64,000 nt of DNA from Sphingomonas sp. ID1715 (GTDB taxonomy: Bacteria; Pseudomonadota; Alphaproteobacteria; Sphingomonadales; Sphingomonadaceae): the NCBI RefSeq assembly GCF_013044515.1, contig NZ_JABEPR010000002.1, positions 372,001 to 436,000 of the forward strand, given 5' to 3'. Shown here in pieces: positions 44,049-53,901 of this stretch. Position 1 is the first letter of the stretch. Every line of letters begins with the position of its first letter. A program made the position numbers and the translations under genes. The notes under the pieces are model-generated. The model had not been told where the DNA came from. It made no database searches and saw only the letters and a list, made by a program, of their open reading frames with translations.

Positions 44049-44818
44049 GCGGCGGCCCCGATCGGCGGCAACTTGCCGAGCGCGGCCTGGCGGCCATAAA
44101 TCTCGCGCATCAGGTCGAGCGAGAAGATGTGCGCCTGGATGAGCGTGATCATGCCGTTCTGCATCATCTTGCGCAGCTGATCTCCGCGCAGGTCGCGCAA
44201 TTTCTCTTCATTGACCATCTTGAAGCCGCGATAGATGTGCGGCTGGGCCGCGCCTTCGGGCTGGATCGTCACTTCGCCGTCCATCAACAGGTCGAGGTCG
44301 GCCAGCTCCTTGACGAACGCGCCGGTGCGCTGCGCCGACTGCTCGAACTGCTCGCAGAATTGCAGGATGTCCTTGGTGCCCTGGCTCGGCTCGCCATTGT
44401 CGAACAGCTTCATGAAGTCGCCGTCCGGCGCCACCGCGTCGGAGGTCGGATCGAAGCACAGCGACAGCTCGGCGGGGTTCTGCCCAAGCTGCGCCAGCAT
44501 GAACGGATAGCGGCGCACATAGGCGGGCACATAGACGCGTTCGGAAAACTTGCCGTTGTCGTCGAGGAAGACGTTCACGCCTTCGTTCAGGCCCATCAAC
44601 GCCAGCGGCACCGGATTTTCGGCGTCGGCGAAGATGATCGGGAAATGGCGCTGCACCTGGACGAACTCGTCGACGGTCACCGGCACCGCGTGCTGGCCTT
44701 TGAGGAAATGCGCGCCGTCCAGCGTCTTGGTGCCCCAGCCGGCATGCTCGGTCGAAGAAAGCGGAACCAGGTCGCGGTAAAGGATCGGGAGGCCAGTGGC
44801 CTGAGGCGCGGTCGCCAT
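44045..44818 (-). CDS. SapC family protein
   Basis: 257 residues. LYRDLVPLSSTEHAGWG, HAVPVTVDEFVQVQRHFPII, LMGLNEGVNVFLDD and YVPAYVRRYPFML match the SapC family, named after a Campylobacter surface-layer cluster protein but common in proteobacteria with TonB-dependent receptors and tryptophan halogenases; function unclear. No such receptor is near. Start 44818 gives MATAPQA. Confidence 0.88.
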   Translation of the reverse strand: MATAPQATGLPILYRDLVPLSSTEHAGWGTKTLDGAHFLKGQHAVPVTVDEFVQVQRHFPIIFADAENPVPLALMGLNEGVNVFLDDNGKFSERVYVPAYVRRYPFMLAQLGQNPAELSLCFDPTSDAVAPDGDFMKLFDNGEPSQGTKDILQFCEQFEQSAQRTGAFVKELADLDLLMDGEVTIQPEGAAQPHIYRGFKMVNEEKLRDLRGDQLRKMMQNGMITLIQAHIFSLDLMREIYGRQAALGKLPPIGAAA

Positions 44819-44872
44819 GAACAACTCCAAAAAAGACGAGGGAGCCATCGAGGCCCCGGACAGGGGCGCGGT

Positions 44873-46309
44873 CTATGGGGCGGCGGCGTCAGACGCAAGG
44901 CTCGGCGGGATGAGCTTGCCCGGATTCATGATGCCGAGCGGATCGAAGGCCGCCTTGAGCGCGCGCAACGCGTGCAGCCGGGCGGGTTCGGCCAGCCGGG
45001 CGAACTCCGCCAGCTTCATCTGGCCAATGCCATGCTCGGCCGAAATCGAGCCTCCGGCGGCCGTCACCAGATCATAGACGAAGCCGCTGATCGGCTTGCC
45101 CACTTCGGCGATCCAGGACTCGGCGACCGCGCCTTCGGGCGCGCGGACGTGGAAGTGGACATTGCCGTCGCCCAGATGACCATAGGCGCTCACGGTGGTG
45201 TCGGGAAATCTGCGCTCCACCTCGGCCGCTGCCGACAACATGAAGTCCGGCATTGCGTCGACGGGGATTGAGATATCGTGCTGCACCGCCGGGCCGCTCG
45301 CCCGCTCCGCCTCGGAGATCGACTCGCGGATGCGCCAGAAGCCCATTGCCTGCGCCTGGTTCTCCGCGAACACCGCGTCCAGCGCAACACTGGCTTCCAG
45401 TGCTGCCACCAGCTGCCTTTCGAGAGCGACGCGCACACCCTCCCCGCCCGTCACTTCGACCAGCGCATTCCATGGCGCAGGCTGCGTCAGCGGCGCGCGG
45501 GTCCCGGGGATGTGCCGCAGCACCAGCGCAAGCGAATCGGCGGGCACCAGCTCGAAGCTTTCGACGGCGAGACCCGCGCCCTCGAGCCGCCGCAGCAGGT
45601 CGAGCGCATGTTGTGGGCTGGCCAAGCCGACCCACGCGGTCGCGATCTGCGGCGGCAGCGGGACCAGCTGCAGCGTGGCGGCGGTGATGATCCCGAGCGT
45701 TCCTTCGGCACCGATCAGGATTTGCTTCAGGTCTGGACCGCGATTGTCCTTCTTCAGCGGCGCGAGCGTGTCCAGGACCGAACCGTCCGGCAGCACCGCT
45801 TCGAGGCCAAGCACCAGCGAGCGCATCGTGCCGAAACGCAGCACCTGCGTGCCCCCGGCATTGGTCGCGCACAGCCCGCCGATCGTCGCGGAGCCCTTGG
45901 CGCCCAGTGAGAGGGGGAAGCGCGCGCTCTGCTCAATGGCCGCTTCGTGGAGTGTGGACAGCACGACACCAGCCTCCGCGACTGCCAAACCTGCGCGTGC
46001 GTCGAGACGCCGGATGCGGTTCAGGCGCCGCAGCGATAGGATCAGCGCCTGCCCCGAAGTGTCCGGCGTCGCGCCGCCGACCATCGAGGTGTTGCCGCCT
46101 TGGGGAACGATCGGCACGCGGTGCTCGGCACAAAGCCGCACCACCGCAGCTACCTGCCCCGTGTCTGCCGGCGCCGCGAGCGCCAGCGCCACGCCGCGAT
46201 AACGGCCGCGCCAGTCCATCGTCCAGGGGGCGATCTCGTCCCCATCGCGAACCAGGCCCTTCGGACCCACTGCGTCCCGCACGGCGTTCAGAAAGGCTTC
46301 CTGCGTCAT
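44873..46309 (-). CDS. FAD-linked oxidase (D-2-hydroxyacid/glycolate oxidase GlcD type)
   Basis: 478 residues. FAD-binding PCMH domain: VPIVPQGGNTSMVGGATPD and GAKGSATIGGLCATNAGGTQ; C-terminal FAD-oxidase domain: YGHLGDGNVHFHVRAPEG and AEHGIGQMK with FDPLGIMNPGK. Oxidises a D-2-hydroxyacid such as D-lactate, glycolate or D-2-hydroxyglutarate; the family pattern fits D-2-hydroxyglutarate dehydrogenase well. Divergent from the next small gene. Confidence 0.88.
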   Translation of the reverse strand: MTQEAFLNAVRDAVGPKGLVRDGDEIAPWTMDWRGRYRGVALALAAPADTGQVAAVVRLCAEHRVPIVPQGGNTSMVGGATPDTSGQALILSLRRLNRIRRLDARAGLAVAEAGVVLSTLHEAAIEQSARFPLSLGAKGSATIGGLCATNAGGTQVLRFGTMRSLVLGLEAVLPDGSVLDTLAPLKKDNRGPDLKQILIGAEGTLGIITAATLQLVPLPPQIATAWVGLASPQHALDLLRRLEGAGLAVESFELVPADSLALVLRHIPGTRAPLTQPAPWNALVEVTGGEGVRVALERQLVAALEASVALDAVFAENQAQAMGFWRIRESISEAERASGPAVQHDISIPVDAMPDFMLSAAAEVERRFPDTTVSAYGHLGDGNVHFHVRAPEGAVAESWIAEVGKPISGFVYDLVTAAGGSISAEHGIGQMKLAEFARLAEPARLHALRALKAAFDPLGIMNPGKLIPPSLASDAAAP

Positions 46310-46384
46310 GGCCCGCGCTATAGATCAGCGCACGGCAACATTCATCTGGGGTTCAATGTCCCGCCGTCATCCGCGATCAATGGG

Positions 46385-46804
46385 GTGCTTGCCGTGACGG
46401 TCGGAACGATTGTCGCGCTGCTGCTGGTTGGCGGCGCGCAGGACACCCCGGTGCTGCTCGCCCAGCTGACCATTCGCCAACAGCTGATCATCCGGGTGCC
46501 CGCGCGACCGCAGCCCGTGCAGCCGATGCAGTGGCGGGAAAAGGGCGGACCGAAATGCATTCCGGCCGGTGCGCTCGCCGGAGCGCAGATCTCGCGCGAA
46601 GGCGTCGACCTGCTGCTCAAAGGCGGCGCGCGCGTGCGGGCCAAGCTCGACCGCTGTCCGCCGCTCGATTATTATTCCGGCTTCTACATCCGACCGGGGC
46701 TCGACGGCCGGGTCTGCCAGGATCGCGACACGATTCGCGTCCGCTCCGGCGGCAGTTGCGAAATCGACGCCTTCAAGACGCTAGTGCCGGCAGGCAGGAA
46801 ATAG
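46385..46804 (+). CDS. Small secreted protein, unknown
   Basis: 139 residues from GTG 46385. Hydrophobic leader VLAVTVGTIVALLLVGGAQD. The remaining part has three cysteines (PKCIPAG, DRCPPLDYY, RVCQDRD and GSCEIDAF: four in all), which could pair as two disulfides, supporting export. Function not recognised. No strong ribosome-binding site; start is uncertain. Confidence 0.65.
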   Translation: MLAVTVGTIVALLLVGGAQDTPVLLAQLTIRQQLIIRVPARPQPVQPMQWREKGGPKCIPAGALAGAQISREGVDLLLKGGARVRAKLDRCPPLDYYSGFYIRPGLDGRVCQDRDTIRVRSGGSCEIDAFKTLVPAGRK

Positions 46805-46890
46805 CGCTCGCCTTGACTTTGGCGGCTGCTTCCCGCAAGCGCGCGGCGGGCTGAAGCGGCGTCATGCCGCCCCATTTTCTCGGATATTCG

Positions 46891-48204
46891 ATGAGCTTTG
46901 CCGATCTCGGCCTTTCCGACGAGCTTTTGAAGGCCGTTGAGGATTCGGGCTATACGGACCCCACGCCGATCCAGCGCCAGGCGATCCCGCCCGTACTGAT
47001 GGGGCGTGACCTGATCGGCATCGCCCAGACCGGCACCGGCAAGACGGCCAGCTTCGTGCTGCCGATGATCGACATCCTTGCCCATGGCCGCAGCCGCGCG
47101 CGCATGCCGCGCTCGCTGATCCTGGAGCCGACGCGCGAACTCGCCGCCCAGGTCTCCGAAAATTTCGAGAAATACGGCAAGAACCACAAGCTCTCGATGG
47201 CGCTGCTGATCGGCGGCGTGTCGATGGGCGATCAGGTCAAGGCGCTGGAAAAGGGCGTCGACGTGCTGATCGCCACGCCTGGCCGGCTGATGGACCTGTT
47301 CGGCCGCGGCAACATCCTGCTGACCGGTTGCGAACTGCTGGTCATCGACGAAGCCGACCGCATGCTCGACATGGGCTTCATCCCGGACATCGAGGAAATC
47401 TGCACCAAGTTGCCGAAAAAGCGGCAGACGCTGCTTTTCTCCGCGACCATGCCGGCGCCGATCAAGAAGCTCGCCGACAAATTCCTGACCGATCCCAAGT
47501 CAGTCGAAGTCGCGCGGCCCGCCAGTGCCAACACCAATATCGAGCAGAAACTGGTCGAGACCTCGTCGCGTGACAAGCGCGACACGCTGCGCGACCTCCT
47601 TCGCGGGGACGATGTCGCGACCGCGATCATCTTCTCGAATCGCAAGACGACGGTGCGCGAGCTGGCCACCAGCCTGAAGCGCGCCAGGTTCGCGGTCGGG
47701 GAAATCCATGGCGACATGGAACAGGCCGACCGGCTGAAGCAGCTCGACCGGTTCAAATCGGGCGAGATCAACATCCTGGTCGCATCGGACGTGGCCGCGC
47801 GCGGCCTCGACATCAAGGGCGTCAGCCACGTCTTCAACTATGACGTGCCCTGGCATCCCGATGACTATGTCCATCGCATCGGCCGCACCGGCCGCGCGGG
47901 CGCCACGGGCAAGGCTTTCACGCTGGTCACCAGCGAAGATGCCGAAGCGGTCGCCAATATCGAGAAGCTGACCGGCCAGAAGATCGATCGGATCCGCGCC
48001 GCCAAGGCGAAGGAAGCCGCCCCAGATACGGAGGAACGCCTCAGAAGCGAGCCCAAGCCTGCGCGCGAGGAACGGGCAAAGCGGCCGGCATCCACCCGCG
48101 CCGAACGGCCGCGGCGGGAAGAACCGCGCCGGGCCGAGGCGGAGCCCGCCGACGAAGGCTGGAACGGGCCGATCCCGTCATTCCTCGGAGTCGGGCTGGC
48201 CTGA
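46891..48204 (+). CDS. DEAD-box ATP-dependent RNA helicase (RhlE type)
   Basis: 437 residues. Motifs: PTPIQRQAIP (Q), AQTGTGKT (I), PTRELAAQV (Ia), DEAD in VIDEADRMLDMGF (II), FSATMP (III), DVAARGLDI (V), HRIGRTGR (VI). A charged Arg/Glu/Ala-rich C-terminal extension (about 375-425) with QKIDRIRAAK before it. ATG 46891 gives MSFADLGLS. Confidence 0.93.
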   Translation: MSFADLGLSDELLKAVEDSGYTDPTPIQRQAIPPVLMGRDLIGIAQTGTGKTASFVLPMIDILAHGRSRARMPRSLILEPTRELAAQVSENFEKYGKNHKLSMALLIGGVSMGDQVKALEKGVDVLIATPGRLMDLFGRGNILLTGCELLVIDEADRMLDMGFIPDIEEICTKLPKKRQTLLFSATMPAPIKKLADKFLTDPKSVEVARPASANTNIEQKLVETSSRDKRDTLRDLLRGDDVATAIIFSNRKTTVRELATSLKRARFAVGEIHGDMEQADRLKQLDRFKSGEINILVASDVAARGLDIKGVSHVFNYDVPWHPDDYVHRIGRTGRAGATGKAFTLVTSEDAEAVANIEKLTGQKIDRIRAAKAKEAAPDTEERLRSEPKPAREERAKRPASTRAERPRREEPRRAEAEPADEGWNGPIPSFLGVGLA

Positions 48205-48253
48205 CGCTCTCGCTGGGCATCAGCGAGGCCGCTTCCGCTGACAGGAGCTGACG

Positions 48254-48808
48254 ATGTTCGATCTGGAAAAGGCGGTACTGCTGCCGATCGACATGCAGTT
48301 GGGCTTTGACGATCCGGGTCAGCCGCCCCGTTGGAACCGCAATCTCGACACGAACGGTCTGGCCCTGCTCGCCGCCTGGCGCGCTGCCGGACGCCCGATC
48401 ATCCACGTCCGCCACGACTCGGTCCAGCCTGGCTCACCACTGGCGCCGGACCGACCGGGCAACCGCCTGCGGCCCGGCTTCGAGCCGCAGGGCGACGAAC
48501 CGCTTGTCACCAAGAGCGTCAACTCCGCCTTTATCGGCACCGATCTGGATTTGCGCCTGCGCCGCCTTGGCGCGCGTCACGTCGTCGCCTTCGGCCTGGT
48601 CACCGACATGTGCGTCTCGACCACCATCCGCACGGGCGCGAACATGGGCTGGGACATGATCCTGGTGCCGGACGCCTGCGACTGTTTCGCGCTCCCGGAC
48701 GGCAAAGGCGGCGTCATCCCCGCCGAACAGATCCACGCCGCCCATGTCGCGACGCTCGCCTTCGAATTCTGTCGCGTGGCAAGCGTGGCAGACTTGACGA
48801 ACCCGTAG
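48254..48808 (+). CDS. Isochorismatase-like cysteine hydrolase
   Basis: 184 residues. Catalytic triad of the family visible as Asp in LPIDMQLGFDD, Lys in LVTKSVNSAF and Cys in VTDMCVSTTIR. Substrate unknown; could be an amide hydrolase. AGGAG lies 5 bp before ATG 48254. Confidence 0.88.
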   Translation: MFDLEKAVLLPIDMQLGFDDPGQPPRWNRNLDTNGLALLAAWRAAGRPIIHVRHDSVQPGSPLAPDRPGNRLRPGFEPQGDEPLVTKSVNSAFIGTDLDLRLRRLGARHVVAFGLVTDMCVSTTIRTGANMGWDMILVPDACDCFALPDGKGGVIPAEQIHAAHVATLAFEFCRVASVADLTNP

Positions 48809-48850
48809 AACAAGGCGGGCGCTCGGCTGGAGCGGAGCCGACCGGCAGGA

Positions 48851-49756
48851 TCAGGGTCGGCCGCCATCCTTCAGCCAGGCGGCGCACTCCGCACCCAGCT
48901 GCTCGACGGCCAGCGCCTCGTAGCGCCGGCACTCGTCGGCGCTCAGCACGTCGCGCCAGCGGCCGTTCGTGCCCTTGTTGATGAAGGTCCCCGCGCCGCC
49001 TTCCCACGGTGCCCCGCCCAATGGAGCCATCTTCTCGGCGTTGCGCTTCATGTAATCGAAGCTGCAATGTTCGAGGATCAGCGACCAGGCGTCCGCTGCG
49101 ACTTCGATCTCCAGGAAGGTCGCGATCTGCCGGATCATTTTCTCCGGGTTGCGCTTCAGGTCGGCGAAATGGACCAGCATGATGTTGGGCAGGTGGCGAT
49201 AGGCCCACCAGGTCCGGATATTCTCCCAGAATGACCAGAGCGGCGCGCCGTCCTGCTCCATCCAGTCGAGGAAAAATTCACGCACATCAGCCGGCAGTCT
49301 CGGCATCGGCGGCCCGATTCGTCCCGGCGTCTCGTTCAATAGATCGAAGAATTCGTCGCGGCATTTGGCGAAGTGATTATGCGCGCTCCAGGCGACGTCC
49401 CGGCCATCGCGCGCAATGTACAGATATTTGGCGCGCCAGCTGAAGCTCAGCGCATCGAGCGGCAAGTGCGTCTTGATGAAGCGGCGATGCGTCTGACTCT
49501 CGAGCATTGCACGCGTCTCCGCCCGGGGCAGGATACGCATGTCCAGCCAGGGTGAAATCGCGGATACATCGATGCCTTCGGCGCCGGCAAAGATCAGCTG
49601 GGAGACGATCTGCTGCATCCAGGTCGTCCCGGACTTGGCATAGGTGCCGATGATGATGTCGTCGTCACGAACCGGGAAGTCGTTCCACGCGGTCGAATCC
49701 ATGTGATGATTGTGCAGTTCCCGCGTCTTCTGCGGCCAAGTGGTCCGTTGCAGCAT
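48851..49756 (-). CDS. PAPS-dependent sulfotransferase family protein
   Basis: 301 residues. 5'-phosphosulfate loop TYAKSGTTWMQQI, 3'-phosphate region DGRDVAWSAHNHF, and the C-terminal FINKGTNGRWRDVLS, which corresponds to the RKGxxGDWK motif of cytosolic sulfotransferases with some changes. The catalytic base His is likely in KTHLPLDAL. Acceptor unknown. Start 49756 gives MLQRTTWPQKTREL. Confidence 0.88.
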   Translation of the reverse strand: MLQRTTWPQKTRELHNHHMDSTAWNDFPVRDDDIIIGTYAKSGTTWMQQIVSQLIFAGAEGIDVSAISPWLDMRILPRAETRAMLESQTHRRFIKTHLPLDALSFSWRAKYLYIARDGRDVAWSAHNHFAKCRDEFFDLLNETPGRIGPPMPRLPADVREFFLDWMEQDGAPLWSFWENIRTWWAYRHLPNIMLVHFADLKRNPEKMIRQIATFLEIEVAADAWSLILEHCSFDYMKRNAEKMAPLGGAPWEGGAGTFINKGTNGRWRDVLSADECRRYEALAVEQLGAECAAWLKDGGRP

Positions 49757-49852
49757 GGTCGTCTCCGTTCTGCGCCGCGCCAATGGGCGCGTGCTCCGGA
49801 GCGCGCATCTATGCTGCGATGAAATCAGCGCCTGTGACGACCGACACGCGTG

Positions 49853-50452
49853 TCAGCAGCGCCCGGTCGCACCCTCGGCCGAAAGTTCGCGCGTGAGTTT
49901 GCGCAGCAATTGCTCAGCCTCGTCGAGCTGCTGGAGCACGACGGCGTAGCGCGTCAGCACATAGCTGTCGTTCGCCAGATCCTCGCCAACGCGTTCCACC
50001 AGGCGCTGGGCAAAGCCGATCTCGTCGACCAGTCGCTTGCCCACGGCGGCCGCGCCGACCACCGCTTCTGTTTCCTGAAACGTCGGCAGGGCACTCTTCG
50101 CCCGCAACGCGCTCTGGATCGCGTCGACACGCGCCTGATGGACGGGCGTGCCGGTGGCCGATTTTTGGCGCTTGATCAGCTGTTCGACCCGGACCTGCAC
50201 GGCAAAGGACAGGCCGCAGCGATTGCCTGTGGCCCAGATCACGGTGGCCGGAATGCGTTGCTCGTCGCGGTGCAGGACCACGCTTTCACCGGGGAGCGGC
50301 AGCAAACGGCCATCCACCATCGCGCCGGACGTCGACAGGTTGCGCACGAACACCGGGTGCCGTTCGCCGCTCCATTCGATCGACGCGGCGAGCATCGTGT
50401 TGGTGCGCGCGTGGTTCCGCGCCTCGCTGATCGTTTCGGCGGCCAAGGACAT
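49853..50452 (-). CDS. PilZ domain protein
   Basis: 199 residues. N-terminal PilZ domain with RxxxR as RNHAR (about 12-16) and the second cyclic-di-GMP motif NLSTSGAMVDG. Both motifs intact, so c-di-GMP binding is likely. The C-terminal half is helical, possibly a coiled coil, and unrecognised. Adjacent to tgt but separately started. Confidence 0.8.
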   Translation of the reverse strand: MSLAAETISEARNHARTNTMLAASIEWSGERHPVFVRNLSTSGAMVDGRLLPLPGESVVLHRDEQRIPATVIWATGNRCGLSFAVQVRVEQLIKRQKSATGTPVHQARVDAIQSALRAKSALPTFQETEAVVGAAAVGKRLVDEIGFAQRLVERVGEDLANDSYVLTRYAVVLQQLDEAEQLLRKLTRELSAEGATGRC

Positions 50453-50480
50453 TCCCGCAATCTCGCTTCGGCCGCCGGTG

Positions 50481-51629
50481 TTACACGGCAGATGATTGCG
50501 ATTTGGTTTGCAGATAGCCGGCGCGGAACACGCTGGCGAAATCGGCGAGACGGCCTTCCGCGATCGCCGCGCGCAAACCGCTCATCAGCTGCTGATAGAA
50601 ATGCACATTATGCTCGGTCATCAGCATCGCGCCCAATATCTCACCGGCGCGGATCAGGTGATGCAGATAGGCCCGGCTCCAGCTCGCGCAGACGGGGCAG
50701 GCACAGGCGGCGTCGAGCGGGGTCTGGTCCTCGGCAAAGCGGGCGTTGCGCAGGTTGATCGGCCCGCTCCAGGTAAAGGCCTGGCCGTTGCGCCCGCTTC
50801 GCGTCGGCAGCACGCAATCGAACATGTCGACGCCGCGTTCGACCGCGCCGACGATATCGTCCGGTTTGCCCACGCCCATCAGATAGCGCGGCCGGTCAGG
50901 GGGCAGCTGCCCCGGCGCATAGTCGAGCACGCCGAACATCGCCTCCTGGCCCTCGCCGACCGCCAACCCGCCCACCGCATAGCCGTCGAAGCCGATCTCG
51001 ATCAGCGCCTCGGCCGATTGCCGGCGCAGGTCCTGGTCGAGCGCGCCCTGCTGGATGCCGAACTGCGCCGCGGCTTCGGCATGATCGCCGCCACTCAGGA
51101 AAGCATCGCGCGAGCGCCGCGCCCAGCGCATCGACCGTTCCATCGCTGCGGCCTGCACGTCGCGAGTGGACGTGGTCGGCACCAGTTCGTCGAAAGCCAT
51201 GACGATATCGCTGCCCAGCAGCCGCTGAATCTCGGTCGACCGCTCCGGGGTTATCATGTGCCTGGCGCCGTCGAGGTGCGACTTGAACGCCACGCCCTCT
51301 TCCGATCTTTTGGTCAGCGCCGATAGGCTCATCACCTGATACCCGCCGCTGTCGGTCAGGATCGGCCGCTCCCAGCCCATGAACCGATGCAGCCCTCCCA
51401 GTCGGGCGACCCGCTCAGCTCCCGGCCGCAGCATCAGGTGATAGGTGTTGCCGAGAAGGATATCGGCCCCCGCCGCGCGCACCTCAGCCGGTCTCATGGC
51501 CTTGACGGTCGCCGCGGTACCTACCGGCATGAACGCGGGCGTGCGGATCTCTCCCCGCCGCATTCGGATCGTGCCGGTACGCGCGCGCCCGTCTGTCGCG
51601 GAAATGCTGAACTCGAAGCGGCTGGTCAT
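50481..51629 (-). CDS. tgt: Queuine tRNA-ribosyltransferase
   Basis: 382 residues; swaps guanine-34 for preQ1 in tRNAs with GUN anticodons. [25 protein letters not shown] with the catalytic Asp, a second Asp in [17 protein letters not shown], and zinc ligands in [17 protein letters not shown]. Complements queA at 15713. Confidence 0.96.
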   Translation of the reverse strand: MTSRFEFSISATDGRARTGTIRMRRGEIRTPAFMPVGTAATVKAMRPAEVRAAGADILLGNTYHLMLRPGAERVARLGGLHRFMGWERPILTDSGGYQVMSLSALTKRSEEGVAFKSHLDGARHMITPERSTEIQRLLGSDIVMAFDELVPTTSTRDVQAAAMERSMRWARRSRDAFLSGGDHAEAAAQFGIQQGALDQDLRRQSAEALIEIGFDGYAVGGLAVGEGQEAMFGVLDYAPGQLPPDRPRYLMGVGKPDDIVGAVERGVDMFDCVLPTRSGRNGQAFTWSGPINLRNARFAEDQTPLDAACACPVCASWSRAYLHHLIRAGEILGAMLMTEHNVHFYQQLMSGLRAAIAEGRLADFASVFRAGYLQTKSQSSAV

Positions 51630-51700
51630 CGGCGAAAGCCTTTGGCAGCGCGGGGAAAGCTCTGCTAGCCCCGCCGCACAAGAGTTGGGGAGGACGCCGC

Positions 51701-53251
51701 TTGGCGCAGATCGACGATAGAGCTCCTGGGCGCGGCTATGCCCATTATGTCCTGGCCGTCCTGTTCGTCGTTTACGTCCTGAACTTCATCGACCGGCAGA
51801 TCCTCAGCATCCTCGCCAAGGATGTGAAGCGCGATCTAGGGCTGGACGACGCTGACATCGGCTTTCTGTTCGGTACCGCGTTCGGCGTCTTCTATTCGCT
51901 GTTCGGCATCCCGCTCGGACGTCTCGCGGACAATTGGCATCGCATCCGGCTGATCACCGTAGGTCTGGCGCTCTGGTCGGCAATGACCGCATTTTCGGGC
52001 CTCGCCCGCAACGGCCTCCAACTCACCATGGCGCGGATCGGCGTCGGCGTCGGCGAAGCGACGGCGTCGCCCTGCGCCTATTCGCTGATTTCGGACTATT
52101 ATCCCAAGCATCAGCGCGCGACCGCGCTAGCCATCTATTCATCGGGCATCTTCATCGGCGGGGGCATGTCGCTGTTCATCGGCGGCGCCATCGTGGACCG
52201 CTGGAACCAGGCATTTCCGGGCGGCTATCTCGGGCTGGTCGGCTGGCAGGCGGCGTTCATGGCGGTCGGCGTCCCCGGCCTCCTGCTCGCCGCCCTGGTC
52301 TCCACCTTGCGCGAGCCGAAGCGGGGCGCCGCCGATGGCTTGGCGACGGAAACGCCGAAAGAGCCGTTCCGGGAGTTCCTCGCCGAACTCATCGCCATCA
52401 TCCCGCCATTGACACTCATCGGCGCGGGTCGCCGTGGCGTTCGCCCGCTGCTGGTGAACCTCGCCGTCCTGGCCGGTGCACTGCTCTTCATCGCGGCACT
52501 AATCGTCGCGACGGGCGACGGCCCGCAATGGATCGCGATCGGCCTCGGTGCCTACGCCGTCTTCTCCTGGGCCAGTTCGCTCCGCACCCGCGATCCAGCG
52601 ACGTTCCGACTGATCTGGGGGACGCCGGCGTTTCTCTACACGGCCATCGGCTATGGCCTGATTTCCTTCGTGTCCTACAGCGTGGCTGCGTTCGGCGCCC
52701 TCTATGCCGAAACCGTACTCGGCCAGCCGAAGACCTTGGTCGGCTTCTATCTGGGCGGCGGCGCGGCCGCTGGCGGCTTCTTGGGAATCGTGCTCGGCGG
52801 CCGCATCGCGGACTGGGCCAAGCAACGCCGCGCCTGGGGCCGTGTGCCGGTCATTCTGTCGGGAACGCTGCTGCCACTTCCGTTCCTCGTCTATGCCTTC
52901 ACCACGTCCAACATCGTGGGCTTCTACATCGCCAATTTCATGATGAGCGGCCTTGCCAGCGCCGCGCTCGGTCCGGCCGGCGCGACGACGCAGGACCTCG
53001 TGCTGCCGCGCATGCGCGGCACGGCGACCGCCACCTTCTTCATAGCGACTGCCCTGATCGGCCTGGGTCTCGGTCCCTATTTCACCGGCTATGTGTCCAA
53101 GGTCAGTGGTGGCAACCTGCAGCTCGGCCTGCTGTCGTTGCTCGTGGTCGCGCCGATCTCGGTGACTTTGCTGCTCCTGGCCTGGCGCACCGTGCCCAAG
53201 GCCGAAGCCAGCGTCGTGGATCGCGCGCGCAGCGCCGGCGAGCCGATCTAG
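51701..53251 (+). CDS. MFS transporter (Spinster-like)
   Basis: 516 residues, about 12 transmembrane segments. [20 protein letters not shown] and [20 protein letters not shown] are the start of the family; the R-x-x-x-G type loop occurs in [20 protein letters not shown]. Spinster-type members export lipids or aromatic-like compounds; substrate unknown. TTG 51701 after GGGGAGGACG. Convergent with sodC, overlapping 4 bp. Confidence 0.9.
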   Translation: MAQIDDRAPGRGYAHYVLAVLFVVYVLNFIDRQILSILAKDVKRDLGLDDADIGFLFGTAFGVFYSLFGIPLGRLADNWHRIRLITVGLALWSAMTAFSGLARNGLQLTMARIGVGVGEATASPCAYSLISDYYPKHQRATALAIYSSGIFIGGGMSLFIGGAIVDRWNQAFPGGYLGLVGWQAAFMAVGVPGLLLAALVSTLREPKRGAADGLATETPKEPFREFLAELIAIIPPLTLIGAGRRGVRPLLVNLAVLAGALLFIAALIVATGDGPQWIAIGLGAYAVFSWASSLRTRDPATFRLIWGTPAFLYTAIGYGLISFVSYSVAAFGALYAETVLGQPKTLVGFYLGGGAAAGGFLGIVLGGRIADWAKQRRAWGRVPVILSGTLLPLPFLVYAFTTSNIVGFYIANFMMSGLASAALGPAGATTQDLVLPRMRGTATATFFIATALIGLGLGPYFTGYVSKVSGGNLQLGLLSLLVVAPISVTLLLLAWRTVPKAEASVVDRARSAGEPI

Positions 53252-53772
53252 CCGCGGACGACTACGCCGCAGGCGATCCGCCCGCCGCTGTTGCCGCTCG
53301 GATCGGTCCGGCCGTCATCGGCATTGGCATGGACGACGATGGCGGCGCCGTCTGGGTCGAACAGTCCCTCCAACTCTGCCGCCGGCAGCGTGAAGTCGAG
53401 CGTTCCGCGGCCGTCGGCGCCGATCGTGATATTGGGCAGGTCGCCATGATGCGCGCCTTGCGGATTCTCCCGGCCATGCTGCCGCCCCGTTGGATTCCAG
53501 TGCGGTCCGGCGGTCGCGAAGTCCGGTGCTGCGCATTGTCCCGTCGTGTGAACGTGAATGCCGTGCACGCCAGGGTTGAGGCCGGTCGCCTCCACATGCA
53601 CTCTGATCCCATCCGCGGCCTGACGGAACTGAGCAGTGCCGCGCGCGCTGCCATCGGCCGCACTCAACATGGCCTGGACCACTCCGCTCGGCGTTTCGGA
53701 GCGCACCCCCGTGTCGGTCATGCACGCCGATGCGGCAAGGCCCAATATGATGACGCCAGGAAATCGAAACAT
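53248..53772 (-). CDS. sodC: Superoxide dismutase [Cu-Zn], lipoprotein
   Basis: 174 residues. Lipobox ASAC at about 15-18. Copper/zinc ligands in VHGIHVHTTGQC, FATAGPHWNP, HHGDLPNITIGADG and AAIVVHANADD; the disulfide pair is Cys in TGQC and the late [10 protein letters not shown]. Detoxifies superoxide in the periplasm. Start 53772 is chosen as the head of the signal peptide. Confidence 0.93.
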   Translation of the reverse strand: MFRFPGVIILGLAASACMTDTGVRSETPSGVVQAMLSAADGSARGTAQFRQAADGIRVHVEATGLNPGVHGIHVHTTGQCAAPDFATAGPHWNPTGRQHGRENPQGAHHGDLPNITIGADGRGTLDFTLPAAELEGLFDPDGAAIVVHANADDGRTDPSGNSGGRIACGVVVRG

Positions 53773-53845
53773 CGGATACCCTCCCGGTTCTTCCGCACTG
53801 ACGCCTAGCGAGCCGGACGAGTTCCGCAACAATCCCGTAAGGCAC

Positions 53846-53881
53846 AAAAAAGGGGCCGGTGGTTTTCCACCGGCCCCGATT
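53846..53881 (-). terminator. Terminator of the OmpA-like gene
   Basis: Perfect 11-bp stem GGGGCCGGTGG / CCACCGGCCCC with TTTT loop; T-runs on both strands, so it can serve both the minus-strand ompA-like gene and read-through from sodC side. Confidence 0.88.
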
Positions 53882-53901
53882 TTTGACCCGAGGGTCTTGG
53901 C

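Noticed and set aside
46100-46384. Upstream extension of the small secreted protein at 46385
   Set aside because: Antisense to the FAD-linked oxidase; the signal peptide begins at the GTG near 46385.
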